From positions 1 to 64,000 of the forward strand of contig NW_005179249.1 in assembly GCF_000350225.1 (NCBI RefSeq): a stretch of 64,000 bases of DNA. The letters run 5' to 3'. Of this stretch, positions 1 through 11,841 are shown one piece after another. The number at the start of each line of letters is the position of its first letter. Position 1 is the stretch's first letter. Source of the stretch: Chondrus crispus. Its lineage: Eukaryota > Rhodophyta > Florideophyceae > Gigartinales > Gigartinaceae. The translations under genes were made by a program, and so were the position numbers. The notes beneath the pieces are model-generated. The model was not told where the DNA came from. It was given only the letters and a program-made list of their open reading frames with translations, and ran no database searches.

Positions 1-1378
1 CGCCCCCCCCCCCCGTGCAGCACGACCACACAGCGACGGGGGGAGTGTCATGATTCCCATGTCCAATTTATGTCGCTATGTGGCCGTCCTGCGCCCTCTG
101 TAATGATTTCCCTGCCATGATGTCATGATTCCCATTCACAGCTCACACACCTGTACCACGCACACACGTAGCACAGATGTATCGCCCCAGGCAGCGCCGC
201 CGCCACCGGCGCCGCTCCCCTTCTTAGTCTAGTCGCACACGGTCCGTCTCCCTCAGTAAACTCGGGCATCGTTCCTTGCACCACAATATGTAAAGCACCG
301 ATTTCCTCAATTCAACAGAATTAAGCTTGATTAAGTCATACAATCTGGAATGCATTGAGGACTCATCCGCACATGCAACGTAGCATATACACAGTTTCCG
401 CAAGCAACTGTAACAGAATAAACACACAACACCATCAGCCTTCGCAGCCCTGACCATCGTCTGACACTTCATGCGTACTGCAAAGAGGGCAACTATTTTG
501 TGCACGGACAGGGTTGTTGTCATGTGAGGGACGTGGCCAGGTGGCAGTGTTCCCACTGCAGGGAGAAGCATCTGACATGTCAGTAAAAAAACTGAAGAGA
601 CACCATAGGCACCTACCGTACGAAAATGGACGGAGCACTTTACACTGTTAAGATACGATACTCTCCGTATTGATTTATGACCGCATTGTGGTCTTATTTC
701 TAACATGTACACTAATATCGGAGTACACGTGGATCTGAGTACTTTATGAAGAACTGGACATAAATGGCACCGATATTCCGCAGAAAGACAGCAACCGTCG
801 TTTTCTGATAACCTTAGAATGGATGGGTAAAGTTTGGTATGGGGACAACACTTTTTTGAATAGGCATTGATAATGTTTCTCATTGTTTTTATTGTAAACT
901 AAAACAGGGTACATCGCGATGCCCACACACACAGCCAAGTAAGGATCCCCTTCGATTGAAAGTTTACGAGGAACCTTCACTTCATGAAAGGGACTTGAAA
1001 TTGTTTTGCGATGTATTGGCATTGAGACTGAAACAGCTGTCGTCAACTTCCTGACTAACAAGGAATTGATAATCCCATTGTGACCCCTTGAGTCGATTCT
1101 AACAGCTGCACCCCAGGTGGTGCGGGCAATTCAGCGAGCAGTCCTAAGAATGATGATGAATAGGATGATGATGATGGATGGCTGCAGCTCCATCCTACGT
1201 ACCCATATTTACCTAAATGGCAATGAGTGACACGGCAGTACTTGGAATGGTGACGACAGTGATATATAGCTTGCCTCTTGGAGGATACGCATTTATGCGG
1301 ACATGTGGTATAATATCGTTCTGAAACTTCCATGTCCTCCGCGGCATCTTGCTGAATGGAGATGTCTTTGGAGATGGA
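1..1378. other. No gene recognised; left-edge repeat debris
   Basis: The stretch opens with a C-run. A 15-bp word (TGTCATGATTCCCAT) occurs at 46-60 and again at 121-135; the first copy follows a purine tract (34-45), as an LTR start follows a polypurine tract. An ATG-rich simple run lies near 1149-1180. Long open frames exist on the minus strand (for example 224-883), but their composition is not protein-like and no domain is seen. It may be the edge of an element lying mostly outside the window. Homology to family A begins abruptly near 1379. Confidence 0.4.
46..135 (+). repeat. 15-bp direct repeat after a purine tract
   Basis: TGTCATGATTCCCAT is present at 46-60 and 121-135. The first copy directly follows GACGGGGGGAG. 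This is what a polypurine tract and the first bases of a 3' LTR look like, but no matching end is visible in the window, so the reading is weak. Confidence 0.3.
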
Positions 1379-1779
1379 ACCCCACCGATGGGGCTAAGAC
1401 ATCGAACAAGCTCGCCTCGCCCGCTGTCGGACCCTACCGCGTGCTCGCCAATGACCGCCACACCGTCACGATCGATCGTGACGGTGTCACCGAGCGCGTC
1501 TCCGCAGATCGCTGCGTGTATGCGCCACCGCCGACGGGTGCACCGCGGATGAGCACGACAACCCCGGATGACCTTGCCGACAAGGTCACCGAGGGTACTC
1601 AGTATGCCGTCGAACGACTACCCCGGCATCGAACCATGGAGGACGGAACTACAGAGTTCCTCATCAAGTGGGCGGACTACGACCAACCCACTTGAACTGC
1701 GCGGACTCACGTCCCGGAGGAGTTGGTGTCTCGTTACGCCCAACGCCTCCGGAGACGCACCGGCATGGAACTCAACTCA
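1379..1779 (+). pseudogene. Gypsy A1 integrase C-terminus and chromodomain-like end
   Basis: The frame reads through the post-core integrase segment (NPTDGAKTSNKLASPAVGPY) into a chromodomain-like segment ending in FLIKWADYDQPT. The same sequence recurs at the end of the A2 integrase near 9083-9400. In this family the domain tethers the integration complex to chromatin. This is a fossil fragment with its left side missing. Confidence 0.7.
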
Positions 1780-1829
1780 GACGTGAACGCGGACGTTCAC
1801 GCTTGAGGAGGGGGCTCGCAACCCGCAAC

Positions 1830-4800
1830 CGCTCCTTCGCGGATTAAAATGTTAGAATGCACGAGCATACTGAAAGAAGAGACGCGAAAGGACCACTGCT
1901 CCCATCGGAGGGTCACAAGATAAGACGACGGCCGACCTCAAGACCTATTGTCAAACCAAGCCAGTGCGAGAAGGCGCGACGCCTCCGGCAGGACACGGAA
2001 TAAAAGACAGTACGGACTGTCTTTCGAAAACATGTCTCCTCGGTTGGGTACGAGAGACTCCGACGAGAACCCCATAGTCCACCGTCAAGGAAGCCAACCT
2101 CCCAAGGATCTCGGAAATGGTTCAGAAGAACAAGCGCGAAGGCATCGTTTCGTCCGCGCTAGGGCACAGGACGTCGAGACGTATCGAGTAAGTTCGCTCC
2201 CGCAAAAAAACGGATGCGGACAGCCACAGGGAGACGATCCTTACCTGAGGAGCCCTTTTCAGCAGGGAGACGATATCCGGCGGCGATACGGTGCACGGGG
2301 GCGACAAAGGTGCCTTGGGCAACCGGACAGCTGTCCGGAACGCTTCTGTCCACGCCTTCGCACGCGCGCTTACGCGGGGAAGCCTGCGCCCTGTCGGAGC
2401 CTCGACAACCTCGAGTCCTTCTCGACGACGCGACGACGCGGCCCTCGGCGATAGAGGGACGACCTTTGAGCACGAGACCCGACAGGGGAACGGAGATTGG
2501 AGCACCGCCGCCGACATAGTCTCGCGAGAACAGATACTGTACCGACAACAGCCACCGTCATATCCTGCAGAGAACAAAAAAGGCAGAAAAAAGGGGGAAA
2601 AATTAGTGGAACGCGAAATTACACTGAGAGACAGTGCCCTTACATAACATCCAGGCGCACGTGGTGCGTACAAAGCGCAAGGGACGTCCGGACGGCGATG
2701 CGTAAGAAGAGTACAGCGTGTACCCACCGATCGGTACACGCAACCGGAGCCCGTTCATGGAGGGGCGCGGTCCGGTTTCGCCACCTCCATAATCGTCAAA
2801 CTGGCACACGTCCGACGCACGGGTCGTCCTGAACGCGGAGCAGGCACCAAGACCAACGACACGAGAAGATGAACAAGAAAAGACCCCCGTGGGGGGTGCG
2901 GCACGTGAGTAACGAACGCGTCCATCCCCGTCGTATTAACACGCAAATCCTCGCCGAGCCCCCACCGGGGGCTCCCAGGGGGACTTGAGAACCCCACACT
3001 GATGCGACGAAGGCCAACTCCGCTCCATGAGGGGGTAGGCTCGAGCTCTCCCAGGACCACCCCCACGGCTACACGGACGCGCAGCTCTGGTGAAGAGGGA
3101 GGAGACGACTCCTCCCCATTCTCCCACACGCCGAAGATTCGCTTTCCTCACCCCTGCTCGCTCGTCCGATCTCGGAGCGGCGGGGACTACAGTGCGAGGG
3201 GAGACGTCGCGCTGGGAGTGAGGTACGCAGCACGCCTGCAGTGGACGTGCAATAGGGACGAGCGGGGACGTCCCGCTAGCATCCACGAAGAGCCAAGCGA
3301 ACCGGACTCCGGTCGGACATGCACACGACCGACGGCCGAAGGGCGGAGAGCGGGGCGCTCGTACTCTCATCTTCGCGTGGTAGTACACAAATTCGCGCGT
3401 ACGGTCACACACGAAAGCGGACGCGGCTCACGAAAGTGAACAACAAGTTCTAACCTTCCGAGCCACGCCGACAATTCGGATTGTCACGCCACTCGCCCTG
3501 CTCGCTTGACCATGAAGGACGACGACGGCTACTGTACTCAGCCGAGCCCGACGACGAGCTCGAGAAGAAAACCACGACACGTTAGTGGCAAGACCGGCAT
3601 CGCGCACGACCGGACCCGTTTCGTGGACGGGAGAATGAACACGCCTAAAAGTACCGCGAACCTCACAGGAACGGACTGTCAAAAAACATCAGCGAATACC
3701 ACGCACAAGAGACGACGAATTCAGAGGGACGCGCCCTGGACGACACCCCCACCGACTTAGCGCGATGCGGGGGTATCCACACGTCGCGAACGGCCCTGTC
3801 GTAAGAGAAAAAGAAAAAAAAGAGGGGAGATGTACAGAACACAGTTGAGCGTAAGCATGGAGGAGGGTAACGAAGAGGGTACGAAGCACACCGGGCCAAG
3901 GCCAAGAGACGAATTTGGTTTTTACGCAGGAAGGGGACAGAAAGACCTGGCCCCGCGGACATATCGCGACCCCGCTCAGTGGTCAACGCCGCCGGACGAC
4001 TCCTCTGGGCGCGGACCGTAGAGCCGCGCCGGACAGTAGCCGGGGTGATGTGGCACTGTCGTGCTTGGCCCCACCAAGGGAGGCATCGCCACCGCACTGT
4101 GGCGGGTCCAGCGGGGCACGTCGCCCTCAGGGGCAGCAACGACGTCCGATGAGGGTGCTTCGCACCCCGAGCTCTCGTAAGTATCCCGCATCGGGCGTGG
4201 AGAAGACGAAGGCGCCATTGGAAGGCTTCGGAGAGCTTCCTGCTCACGGCGATACTGGTCACGTTCGGCGGTCGTCTGCTCCAACACGCTCGCCCGACGA
4301 TCCGAGGACTCGCATAATGCTTCCAACTCGCTACGTATGTGTTGCAGCTCGTATACGGACGACGCACGAGCCGCCTCGAGGCCGTACTTCGTCGCTCCGC
4401 CACAAGTACCAGCTCGCGAGTGTGCTGAGTAGACCGTCCACTTTCCATGCGCGGTCAGCGGACTGACCCAAGGCGTGGGAGAGTACAGGGACGGCCCTGA
4501 TGTCTTCCCGCTTCAGCGTCCCGTGACGCACAGACACCACCGGCGGCGCCTCCGGTGGCGGCATCGAGTTGAGGGACGGGACAGGGGGGACCGCAAGGCA
4601 CGCTGTCGGACGGAAGCCGCTTTCGACGACGGTAGGGTCACCGGACGGGTCCGCACGTGCGAATTGATACGCAGTGGGCTCGTTGTTGAGGTCCCAGTAT
4701 CGTTTCTTTCGCGCTTCGCGCGAGGCGGAGCCGACTCTGCCCCCGCCCGCGGGGCGGCTAAGAGAGGGCCCGACGCCCGTCGACCGCGCCACAAAGGCGT

Positions 4801-6519
4801 CGCCTTGGCGGTCGTATACCAGAAAGGAGGACTGGCTACCGGTGTTGAAGTCACTCCAATAGCGCAGGTGGCGATCGCCCACCTCGCTAGCACGATGCAT
4901 GAGCCCGAGGGGGAACGAATACGTCCATGGCAAATGAAGCGTACTTTGCTCGAGCGGGGGTAAGGGTACGCTGGGAGGTCCCACGCTACCCTCCCCAAGT
5001 AAGCCAACACTTCGACAGGTTGAACGAACACGCACACGTGAATAGAGACCTCGTTCATGAACGCATTTCCTAGCGCCCAAGCCCACTCCCTCTCGCCGTT
5101 ATACAAGAGGTCGGCAGAGGCGGGATGCGACGGATCTGAGCAAGCAACTCCGAAATGCTTTAGATCATAGGGTAGCGAGGGATGGACTCCCAGCGAAGGG
5201 AAAGGTCTCCCTTACCACAGCGGGGAGACGAGGGAAATATCGCGGAGATAGGCCTCCTTCGAAGGACGCCGAACGAAACACGCGACCATCCTCCTCCCCG
5301 GAGTGGTTGTAAGCCGCCCAGTCGTGAGGCGCGATCCCCAAACCGTGCAAACGCATGAGCGAACATGCCGACTTTTGGAGAGCGGCCTGAGCCCTCAAAT
5401 AGGCAAAGGGGCACGGGCTTACGTAGAGCCCCGGGACGTGGGACAAGACGAATTCACGAGGACTCGACTGCTCCCGATGGAACAGATACGAGGCCATTCT
5501 CTCGACATACTCCACCTCGCTCAAACTGTACGTGAACGTACGGTCGGACGCAACCGCGGCGGGAATTTAATACGCTGACCCGCCACCCTCCGCCAGGAGC
5601 CGACCCAGCACTAAGGAGGCTTCTTCCTCCCGCCCCGCTTCGTACACTTTACGCACCCGGGACAAATCGGGACGAAGATGCTCACGCGACAACAACTCAC
5701 CCACGCTGATGCTGGTCCGCGCGTGTCGACACCAGGAGAACTTCAGGCGGTCGAGAGGGAGCGGCGTTGATCGTTCCACTGGGACCCCTAACCACTCTGA
5801 AGGGAGGTCACCCGCGTCCACGCCGGGCCGTACCGTACAAAGAGGCGGCGGCGGCTGCTCCCCCACCGACTCCTGAGGCGGCAAGCCGACTTGCTGCACC
5901 ACCGGATCTTCAGCAGAGAGCGACACCGAGGGGGCGTGACGACTGCTTGAGGCGGGAACGATCTCGGCGCACGACGTCGACTCACGGGAGCCGCGAACCC
6001 TCTGGAAGGGTTGACTTGTGGCCCAAGGGCGCACGACCGCGCCGGGTTGCCTCGGGATATGACCCTCTGGGGGCACAAAGCCGGCGACTGTCGGCAAGTG
6101 GGGTCCGAGGGCCCTAGAAAGAGGCGCCGAGGGGCGCGAAATCTCCGGTCCGCCCAGAACGGGGCGGGCGGTAACGGAGGCGGAGGGAGGACCTTCGAGA
6201 GGGGTCGGCATAATGACCCGAACGTCGAGACGCCCTACGAACAGGGGGACGACCACAGTAGTGTAGCAAAGATTGCCGGGGGCGGACCGCAAAGAACGGG
6301 AGTCCCTCACCCGCGAGAAGCCGCCGAGGCTACGAAGGAAGGGGGAGTTCAAGGGAAGCGCAGACACGGGAGCGTCGGAGGACTGGAATACATGCGGTGA
6401 TAGGGACGGGTCAGGTGGAATCCGGGTCAAGTCCAGGATCACAGGGAGCGGTTCCGACATGGTCACCTCTACAAGCCCGAGAATGCTGAACGCTGACGTT
6501 CAGTCTTGAGGGGGGGCCG
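1830..6519 (-). other. Gypsy A 3' region with antisense reading frames
   Basis: Between the chromodomain end and the 3' LTR there are about 4.7 kb without sense-strand pol homology. Long frames run on the minus strand: 6466-5567 (299 codons, proline/serine-rich at first, then more ordinary protein-like), 5524-5165, 5086-4331 and 4448-3663. The first has an ATG at 6460-6458 followed by codons for SEP, 60 bp from the LTR. The remnant of copy A3 has the same ATG plus SEP on the minus strand at 42747, 56 bp from its LTR. Some plant Ty3 elements carry antisense ORFs in this position; no product is recognised here. The region is decayed. Confidence 0.45.
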
Positions 6520-7220
6520 TGTAGTATAACCCCCCCTGGGGGTTTAAATTAGATTAGATCAAGAACTAGATCAGCTACTTTAGAGCGTCGAGCTCTACAG
6601 TACAACCGCGCGTGTCCACGTGTACACCACGGGGACAAGGGACACGCGCATACACGTGAACACGTGTACAGCGCGCGAACGAAGCGCGCACGCACCACGA
6701 GTAATACGTGTACTGTCAGCCTCGACATAGCTGACAGTGTTACAGTGCTGGCCGACCGGCACTACAGTAGCCCACTACAGTACCTCGGTACTGTAGTGTC
6801 ATGATAGATTGTTTTGTATAATAAATAGAGAGCGGACGGACGGCGGCAGGAGGGGGACAAGCACGGACTTGTCCTCAACCGACCGCCATGGTCAGTCCAC
6901 CAAGCTTATTCTAACGACGCGCCTTCTCCTTCGCGCGCGTTAGGAGGAAGGAGCCGGTAGGGGACAGACGCGTGCGCGAGCGAGCCTAGATCCGCCTCCG
7001 CCCGTCAGCGCTGGTACGTTACCCAGCGCTGCTCCGAGGCGTCGAGGCGTAGATCGGCCCGCGCGTACGCTCGTCTCCGACCTTCCTGCTCTACCACACC
7101 GCTACCAGGGCCCGTTTCCCTGCCTCGTTAGCTGGTGCTTCACTCGTCTTCCCGTTCGAACGCGGTCTACAGGTCGAACTGCGCATACACCCTCGGTCGT
7201 CTAGGGGTGTTTATGCTACA
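6520..7220 (+). repeat. LTR of gypsy A1 (701 bp)
   Basis: It starts TGTAGTATAAC after a G-rich polypurine tract and ends TATGCTACA. The second copy at 42803-43463 defines both ends. U3 carries several CACGTG cores (about 6617-6670) and a perfect 12-bp inverted repeat (6773-6784 with 6787-6798). A TATA-like TATAATAAAT lies at 6817-6826. Downstream is a stem-loop (6855-6874) with loop CACGGA, also present in the other copy. Confidence 0.8.
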
Positions 7221-8258
7221 TGTTCGAGAACCTCAAGAGGTGTATGATTGCTCCGCCGATCCTCGCGCTACCGCGGTACGGCCGTCTGTACATGATCGAC
7301 ACGGACGCGAGTGCCTACCAGCTTGGCAACGCTGCTCCAGGAGCACGACCAGCCAAACGATTGGCGCCCCGTAGGCTATTGGTCCTACTCGCTGAACGAC
7401 ATCGAGCGCAATTACAGCGCCACGGAACGCGAGTGCTTCGCCGTAGTGTGAGACGTCCGCAAACTACGGCCGTAGGTAGAAGGAACGAAGTTCACCGTCC
7501 GAACGGATCACGACGCCTTGAGGTGGCTCATGTCCCTCACAGAGTGTTCTGGAAGACTCACCCAGTGGCGGCTACGTCTGGCTGAATACAATTTCACCAT
7601 TCAGTACCGCCCCGGGCGCGTGCATCAGGTGCCCGATGCCCTGTCACGCCTCGTGTCTCCGAAAGTCGCCGATGACCCTCGCCTCACCGTCGAGGTGGAT
7701 GACGACATTCCCACCTTCGACGGGGGTACGACCGTTCGAGACGTATCGAACGAGCTCGAGGACCACGTTTGTACAGCAAGCTGTGACCATCAGGCCCTCC
7801 ATGTCTTCGTGACGACACGGAACCAAGCCGGGTCAAGAACGAGGTCGCGCGTACAAACGCGCGACGAACCGCGAGGCGACGACGAAGCCCCCGCTCTCCA
7901 AGGACCCACTTCGTTTTGGGAGGAGAACGACGTGTTCGACGACGCCGACATCCAGCGCGACGAAGACCCCGAGGCTGACACCCCCGACACCCCGGTCGCC
8001 CCACCGCAGGACGACCTCCCGGCCCCTCTTACGATAGAGGAGATAGCCGAGGAACAACGCGTGGATGACTTCTGCCAAACCGTCTTGTCAGGACAGTTAG
8101 AGTCCCGGGACTCCGCGTTCTTCCAGGACCACCAAGGGTTGCTCAAGCGGAGACACCCCTTAGACCCTGATATCGTTCAGGTGGTGGTGCCTCGGACGCT
8201 CCGCGCCAGGCTCCTCCGCCTGTGCCATAGCCCGGCCATCGCGGGGCACCCGGGCTAG
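7221..8258 (+). pseudogene. Gypsy A2 RT end, RNase H and linker
   Basis: Frames show the RT/RNase H border (APPILALPRYG, then IDTDASAYQLG), the RNase H end (LRWLMSLTECSGRLTQW) and the usual close of the domain (PDALSRLVSP), then an acidic linker and the start of the integrase zinc-binding module (RLCHSPAIAGHPG). RNase H removes the RNA strand during cDNA synthesis. This is a broken fossil. Confidence 0.75.
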
Positions 8259-9420
8259 AATCGTATGTACTTCGCCCTTTGACGCGAGTACTACTGGCCC
8301 CATCTCGCTGCCGATGTCGCTGCCACGGTGCGAGGGTGTCGGACCTGCGCGACGAACCGGGTCAAGTTGCGAAAACACCTCAACCGTTTGAGGTTGTTCC
8401 CGGCCAAGCGGCCACTCGAGAGCCTCGCGAATGACATCTTGGGACCGCTCCCCAAGACGAAGGCAAGGAAACGTTTCCTCCTCGTTATCACAGACCGCCT
8501 CACTAAGTTAACACAAGTTGTCGTGCTTTGAACAGTGACCACGTACACTGTCGCGACAGCATTCTGTGACGCGTGGGTCTTCAAATACAACGTTCCGCGT
8601 TCGCTGTTGTCGGAAAACGGTCCTCAATTTAACGCGAAGTTCTTCCACAGCGTGTGTCGCGTACTGGGGATAACTAACTTATACACGTCCGCGTATCATC
8701 CCCAGACGAATGGGCAGGTTGAACTTTACAACTGGACTATCGCGTCGATGCTTCGGAACTACGTCAACGAGCATCAGGATGATTGGGACGTGTACGTGGG
8801 ACCGCTTAAGTATGCGTACAATTCCCACGTACACCGAACCACGCGTACGACACTCTTTGAGCTCGTGCTCAGCAGACCCCCGCCAGAGTTCTCTCTTCGA
8901 AGAACCGACGGGGACGCACCCCCTCCGGACAGGAGAGCTCAACTTGCAGAGTTCCTCAAGACTTTGGACGAGACGATCCAAAAAGATTACGAAAGCTTGC
9001 ATCGTACGCAAGCCCGCTACAAACGCGGCTTCGATAAACGCGTACGAAGATTTAACACGCGACTCAAGCCCGGGGACTATGTGTACCTCAACCCCACCGA
9101 TGGGGCGAAGACGTCGAACAAGCTCGCGTCACCTGCCGTTGGACCATACCCCGTACTAGCCAACGACAAACGAATCATCACAATCGATCGTGATGGGTTG
9201 ACGGAGCGCGTCTCGGCAGACCGCTGCGTGTACGCGCCCCCTCCGACGGACGCGGCACGAGCAAGTGCAACAACCCCAGGTGACCTTGCCGACAAGGTCA
9301 CCGAGGGCACGAAGTACGCGGTCAAGCGTCTGCTCAAGCATCGCGTGGTAGAGGACGGAACTACGGAGTTCCTCATCAAGTAGGCTGACTACGACCAGCC
9401 CACTTGGACTGCACGAACAC
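8259..9420 (+). pseudogene. Gypsy A2 integrase with chromodomain-like end
   Basis: The frame contains the integrase zinc module cysteines (CRTCATN), the core segments SENGPQFNAKFF and YHPQTNGQVE with the spacing usual for a Ty3-type DDE integrase, and a basic C-terminus (RFNTRLKPGDYVYL). The tail matches the A1 fragment and resembles a chromodomain. It is a fossil with breaks; family assignment is firm. Confidence 0.8.
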
Positions 9421-9539
9421 ATGTTCACGAGGAGCTAGTGTCACGATACGCGAAACGACTGAGAACGCGTACAGGCAGGGAACTCACCTTCGAAGTGAAC
9501 GCGGTCGTCCACTCTTGAGGAGGGGGCCCCCAACCGCTT

Positions 9540-10800
9540 CGTCACCGCGTAATTAACACACCGCGGTTAGGAACAGATGACGCGTACGAACGGACAAATG
9601 TACCCAACCGGGGTGGCAAACGAAGGCGCGTGACGGCAAAAAGTATTGGCCGTAAAGCTCATCGGATACGACAGACCTCGTCGACAAGACGCGAGACACG
9701 GAGACAGTACGGACTGTACAACAAAAACAGGCAGCTCTGTATCAACGGGAGGATACGACCTCCCAAGAAACGCGAACTCGTCACGGGAACCCCCGCCGAT
9801 AGGGTGCTGGAATAGGAAAACAAGAACAACGCCAAGACGTATGGACAGTCCAAGCTCACTACGCGACACACCAATACCAAGCGGCACGAACCACTGGAAA
9901 CGCAATGTGTCGCGTAGTCATCAACGAGAGGCAGGAGGGCGACGCCACCCCCTAGCCAAGAAATGACGCGAACGGTCGCGACGAGCTCCACTCGTAGGGA
10001 GACTCACGATCCCGCGACCGCGCAAGACTGAAGGGGTACCGATGGGAAAAGGGGGGGCCTAAAAGAACTAAAAAGACGCGCGCCCCGCCCGAACCCCAAG
10101 TCAATCTGTTACCACGTACTCGAAATAATTTGGGGAACGGACCAAAAATAGGTGAAAAATACGGTCCGAATGACACCGTATGCCAAGCCACCGCCGCCTC
10201 CGGAAATAATCAAAAAAAGGGAGGGCGTACAGTAGGGTAAGACGCACGCACGCGCGTACGCACGTGCGCATAAGACCGATAGGACAAGTGTTGTCAGGGG
10301 CGACACGCAATTTCACAGCGGAGATCAGCGTGCGGAACGCACTGCCCTTCGGTCGGGTAAGAACCACAACGCACGAAAGAGGGATAGGAGCCGAGTCCCC
10401 AACCTTTCCCCCATGCCTACATGCCGGTGCGGTCGCGTTCGGGCCGCCCGAGGCGGGCTACGACGTAGATTCAACTGCTCGCCGCACCACCGCGCACGCG
10501 TCAAGAAGGACTCAAGCAAGGCCATCGCCGGGCGACCGTCTTCGGGCCACGAAAGGTGGCTCCGGCCTTACCTCCGCGGGCCCTTTGGGCGCGCGCGCAC
10601 CCGCCTTACGGCAGGCAGATGGGGAAGCGCGCCCGCGCGAGGCGGCCGCGCCAGCCTGCACGGAAACGCAACAGAGGAGCTCGAGGCGCTACTGTCTAAC
10701 GGTTGTTCTATTTCCCGGCGAGCACGTGCGCAGAGACCAGGAAGACGGCGCATCGCCCCCGCGCACGATGTCGACCGAACTGACAAACCTGCGGCTCAAG
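9540..10800. other. Gypsy A2 3' region, no gene recognised
   Basis: About 1.26 kb after the A2 pol end. It shares scattered words with the A1 3' region (2000-6500) and so probably belongs to the same element. Open frames on both strands are low in protein character. A GCGGCCGC site lies at 10642-10649. The stretch ends where the B-family LTR begins. Confidence 0.4.
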
Positions 10801-10801
10801 A

Positions 10802-11718
10802 GGAGACCAAGTACGGCGTTTGCTCCTGTCCAAGACAAACAACAACAACAAAAACAACAGCTGCCAACTGCACAGCGCTACGGAGTGTTCGAAGCTCCCT
10901 GTCCTCTTTAAGCGGGTTTGCGGCCCGCAGTAGTTCGGATCCCTGATAGGGGGGCACAGAAAAGGGCCCAGTCCGCGATCGGTAAATGGTGGTAGAGACT
11001 TTTAAAGGCAACTGCTCGACGAGTTCGGAGGGGTGTCTAGGTAAACCTGGTCCGATGGGTCGTAAATCCAATGCCCGAAGATCGCCTTGTACACCTTATA
11101 CTCTTGATAAGGTCTTCGACGGGGACGTCGCAACGTAGCCCGTCGCGAAAGAAGAAAACGTAGCAGCGCTACACCCTCGTACTGCCCGATGGCAAAGTAC
11201 CAACACCGGATCGGTCGCAACCAGATTCCGATGGAACCAACGCTGAGAAAAGCACCACTGGTGCACCAACACAGAAGCCCGATGACTAATGACGTCACGT
11301 TGCGGATCGCAATCCTACAAGGTGGGACCAACTCAAGATTAAGGGAAATTAGGATAGGGAAGTAAAGGAAAATTGATAAGGAAAAAGGGGACCCCTGAGC
11401 GGAAAGGATACCGTAGGCTAGAGTAGAAGGGAATTTCTTGTAAAGACGGACTTCGACCAAGGCGATATCAAACTCTGGCAACTCGGGTTGGTTTATTGAC
11501 TTTGTCGGTCAAAGGGCTAAGGTATATAGAGCCCCGCCGGGGCGAGTACAGTAGCTCCCGACTCTAGATTCTAGATCCAATTCGTAAATAAATTAAATAA
11601 TTAAAATAATCGTGCGCTTCGTCGGACACGTGTGTCCCCCAAACCCGGACTACAGTATCCAATTTGTTTCCTTTTTCACTTCTTTTCACCCCCCTCGTCA
11701 GGTGCGTATTGCACTACA
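10802..11718 (-). repeat. LTR of gypsy family B, minus orientation, one end truncated
   Basis: It is closely similar over its length to the B1 LTR at 41625-42564, including the right end GTATTGCACTACA (the LTR start in minus orientation). The other end lacks the last bases and fades near 10802. No B internal sequence adjoins it, so it is a solo or truncated LTR. It separates A2 debris from the unrecognised coding region to the right. The near identity to the B1 LTR suggests both come from the same recently active subfamily. Confidence 0.8.
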
Positions 11719-11841
11719 TATCACCCTTCCGAGCGCTCTTGTACGCCGCTCCGCCATCGTATAATCTCCTCGCCGTTTCTCTCATAACCCTACACCGCCG
11801 TATCTGGTAATCGGTGGAAGTGCAAGAGCAAGAGGGGCCCC

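Larger units (their letters stand above)
1379..7220 (+). mobile_element. Ty3/gypsy family A, copy A1: 3' half with 3' LTR
   Basis: A fossil of a chromodomain-type Ty3/gypsy retrotransposon. Visible parts are the integrase C-terminus with a chromodomain-like end (1379-1779), a long 3' region with reading frames on the opposite strand (about 3663-6466), a polypurine tract (about 6505-6518) and the 3' LTR (6520-7220). Gag, protease, RT and most of integrase are absent on the left, so it is a truncated copy with several breaks. The LTR abuts the RT/RNase H region of another A copy (A2), so A1 apparently inserted into A2. Family membership rests on the near match of 1390-1800 to 9083-9510. Confidence 0.75.
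7221..10800 (+). mobile_element. Ty3/gypsy family A, copy A2: pol fragment and 3' region
   Basis: A fossil of the same family as A1. It starts inside pol immediately right of the A1 LTR, then shows the end of RT and RNase H (7221-7650), a linker and integrase zinc region (7650-8480), the integrase core, the C-terminus and a chromodomain-like end (8530-9420), and a purine-rich tract near 9517-9530. The following DNA (9540-10800) shares words with the A1 3' region, such as a shared AGACAGTACGGACTGT near 1997 and 9702. Its 5' part and LTRs are not in the window, and it ends at a B-family LTR. It carries several breaks. Confidence 0.75.

Noticed and set aside
224-883. Long minus-strand open frame at the left edge
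   Set aside because: Composition and lack of any motif look like chance; neighbouring frames overlap on both strands.
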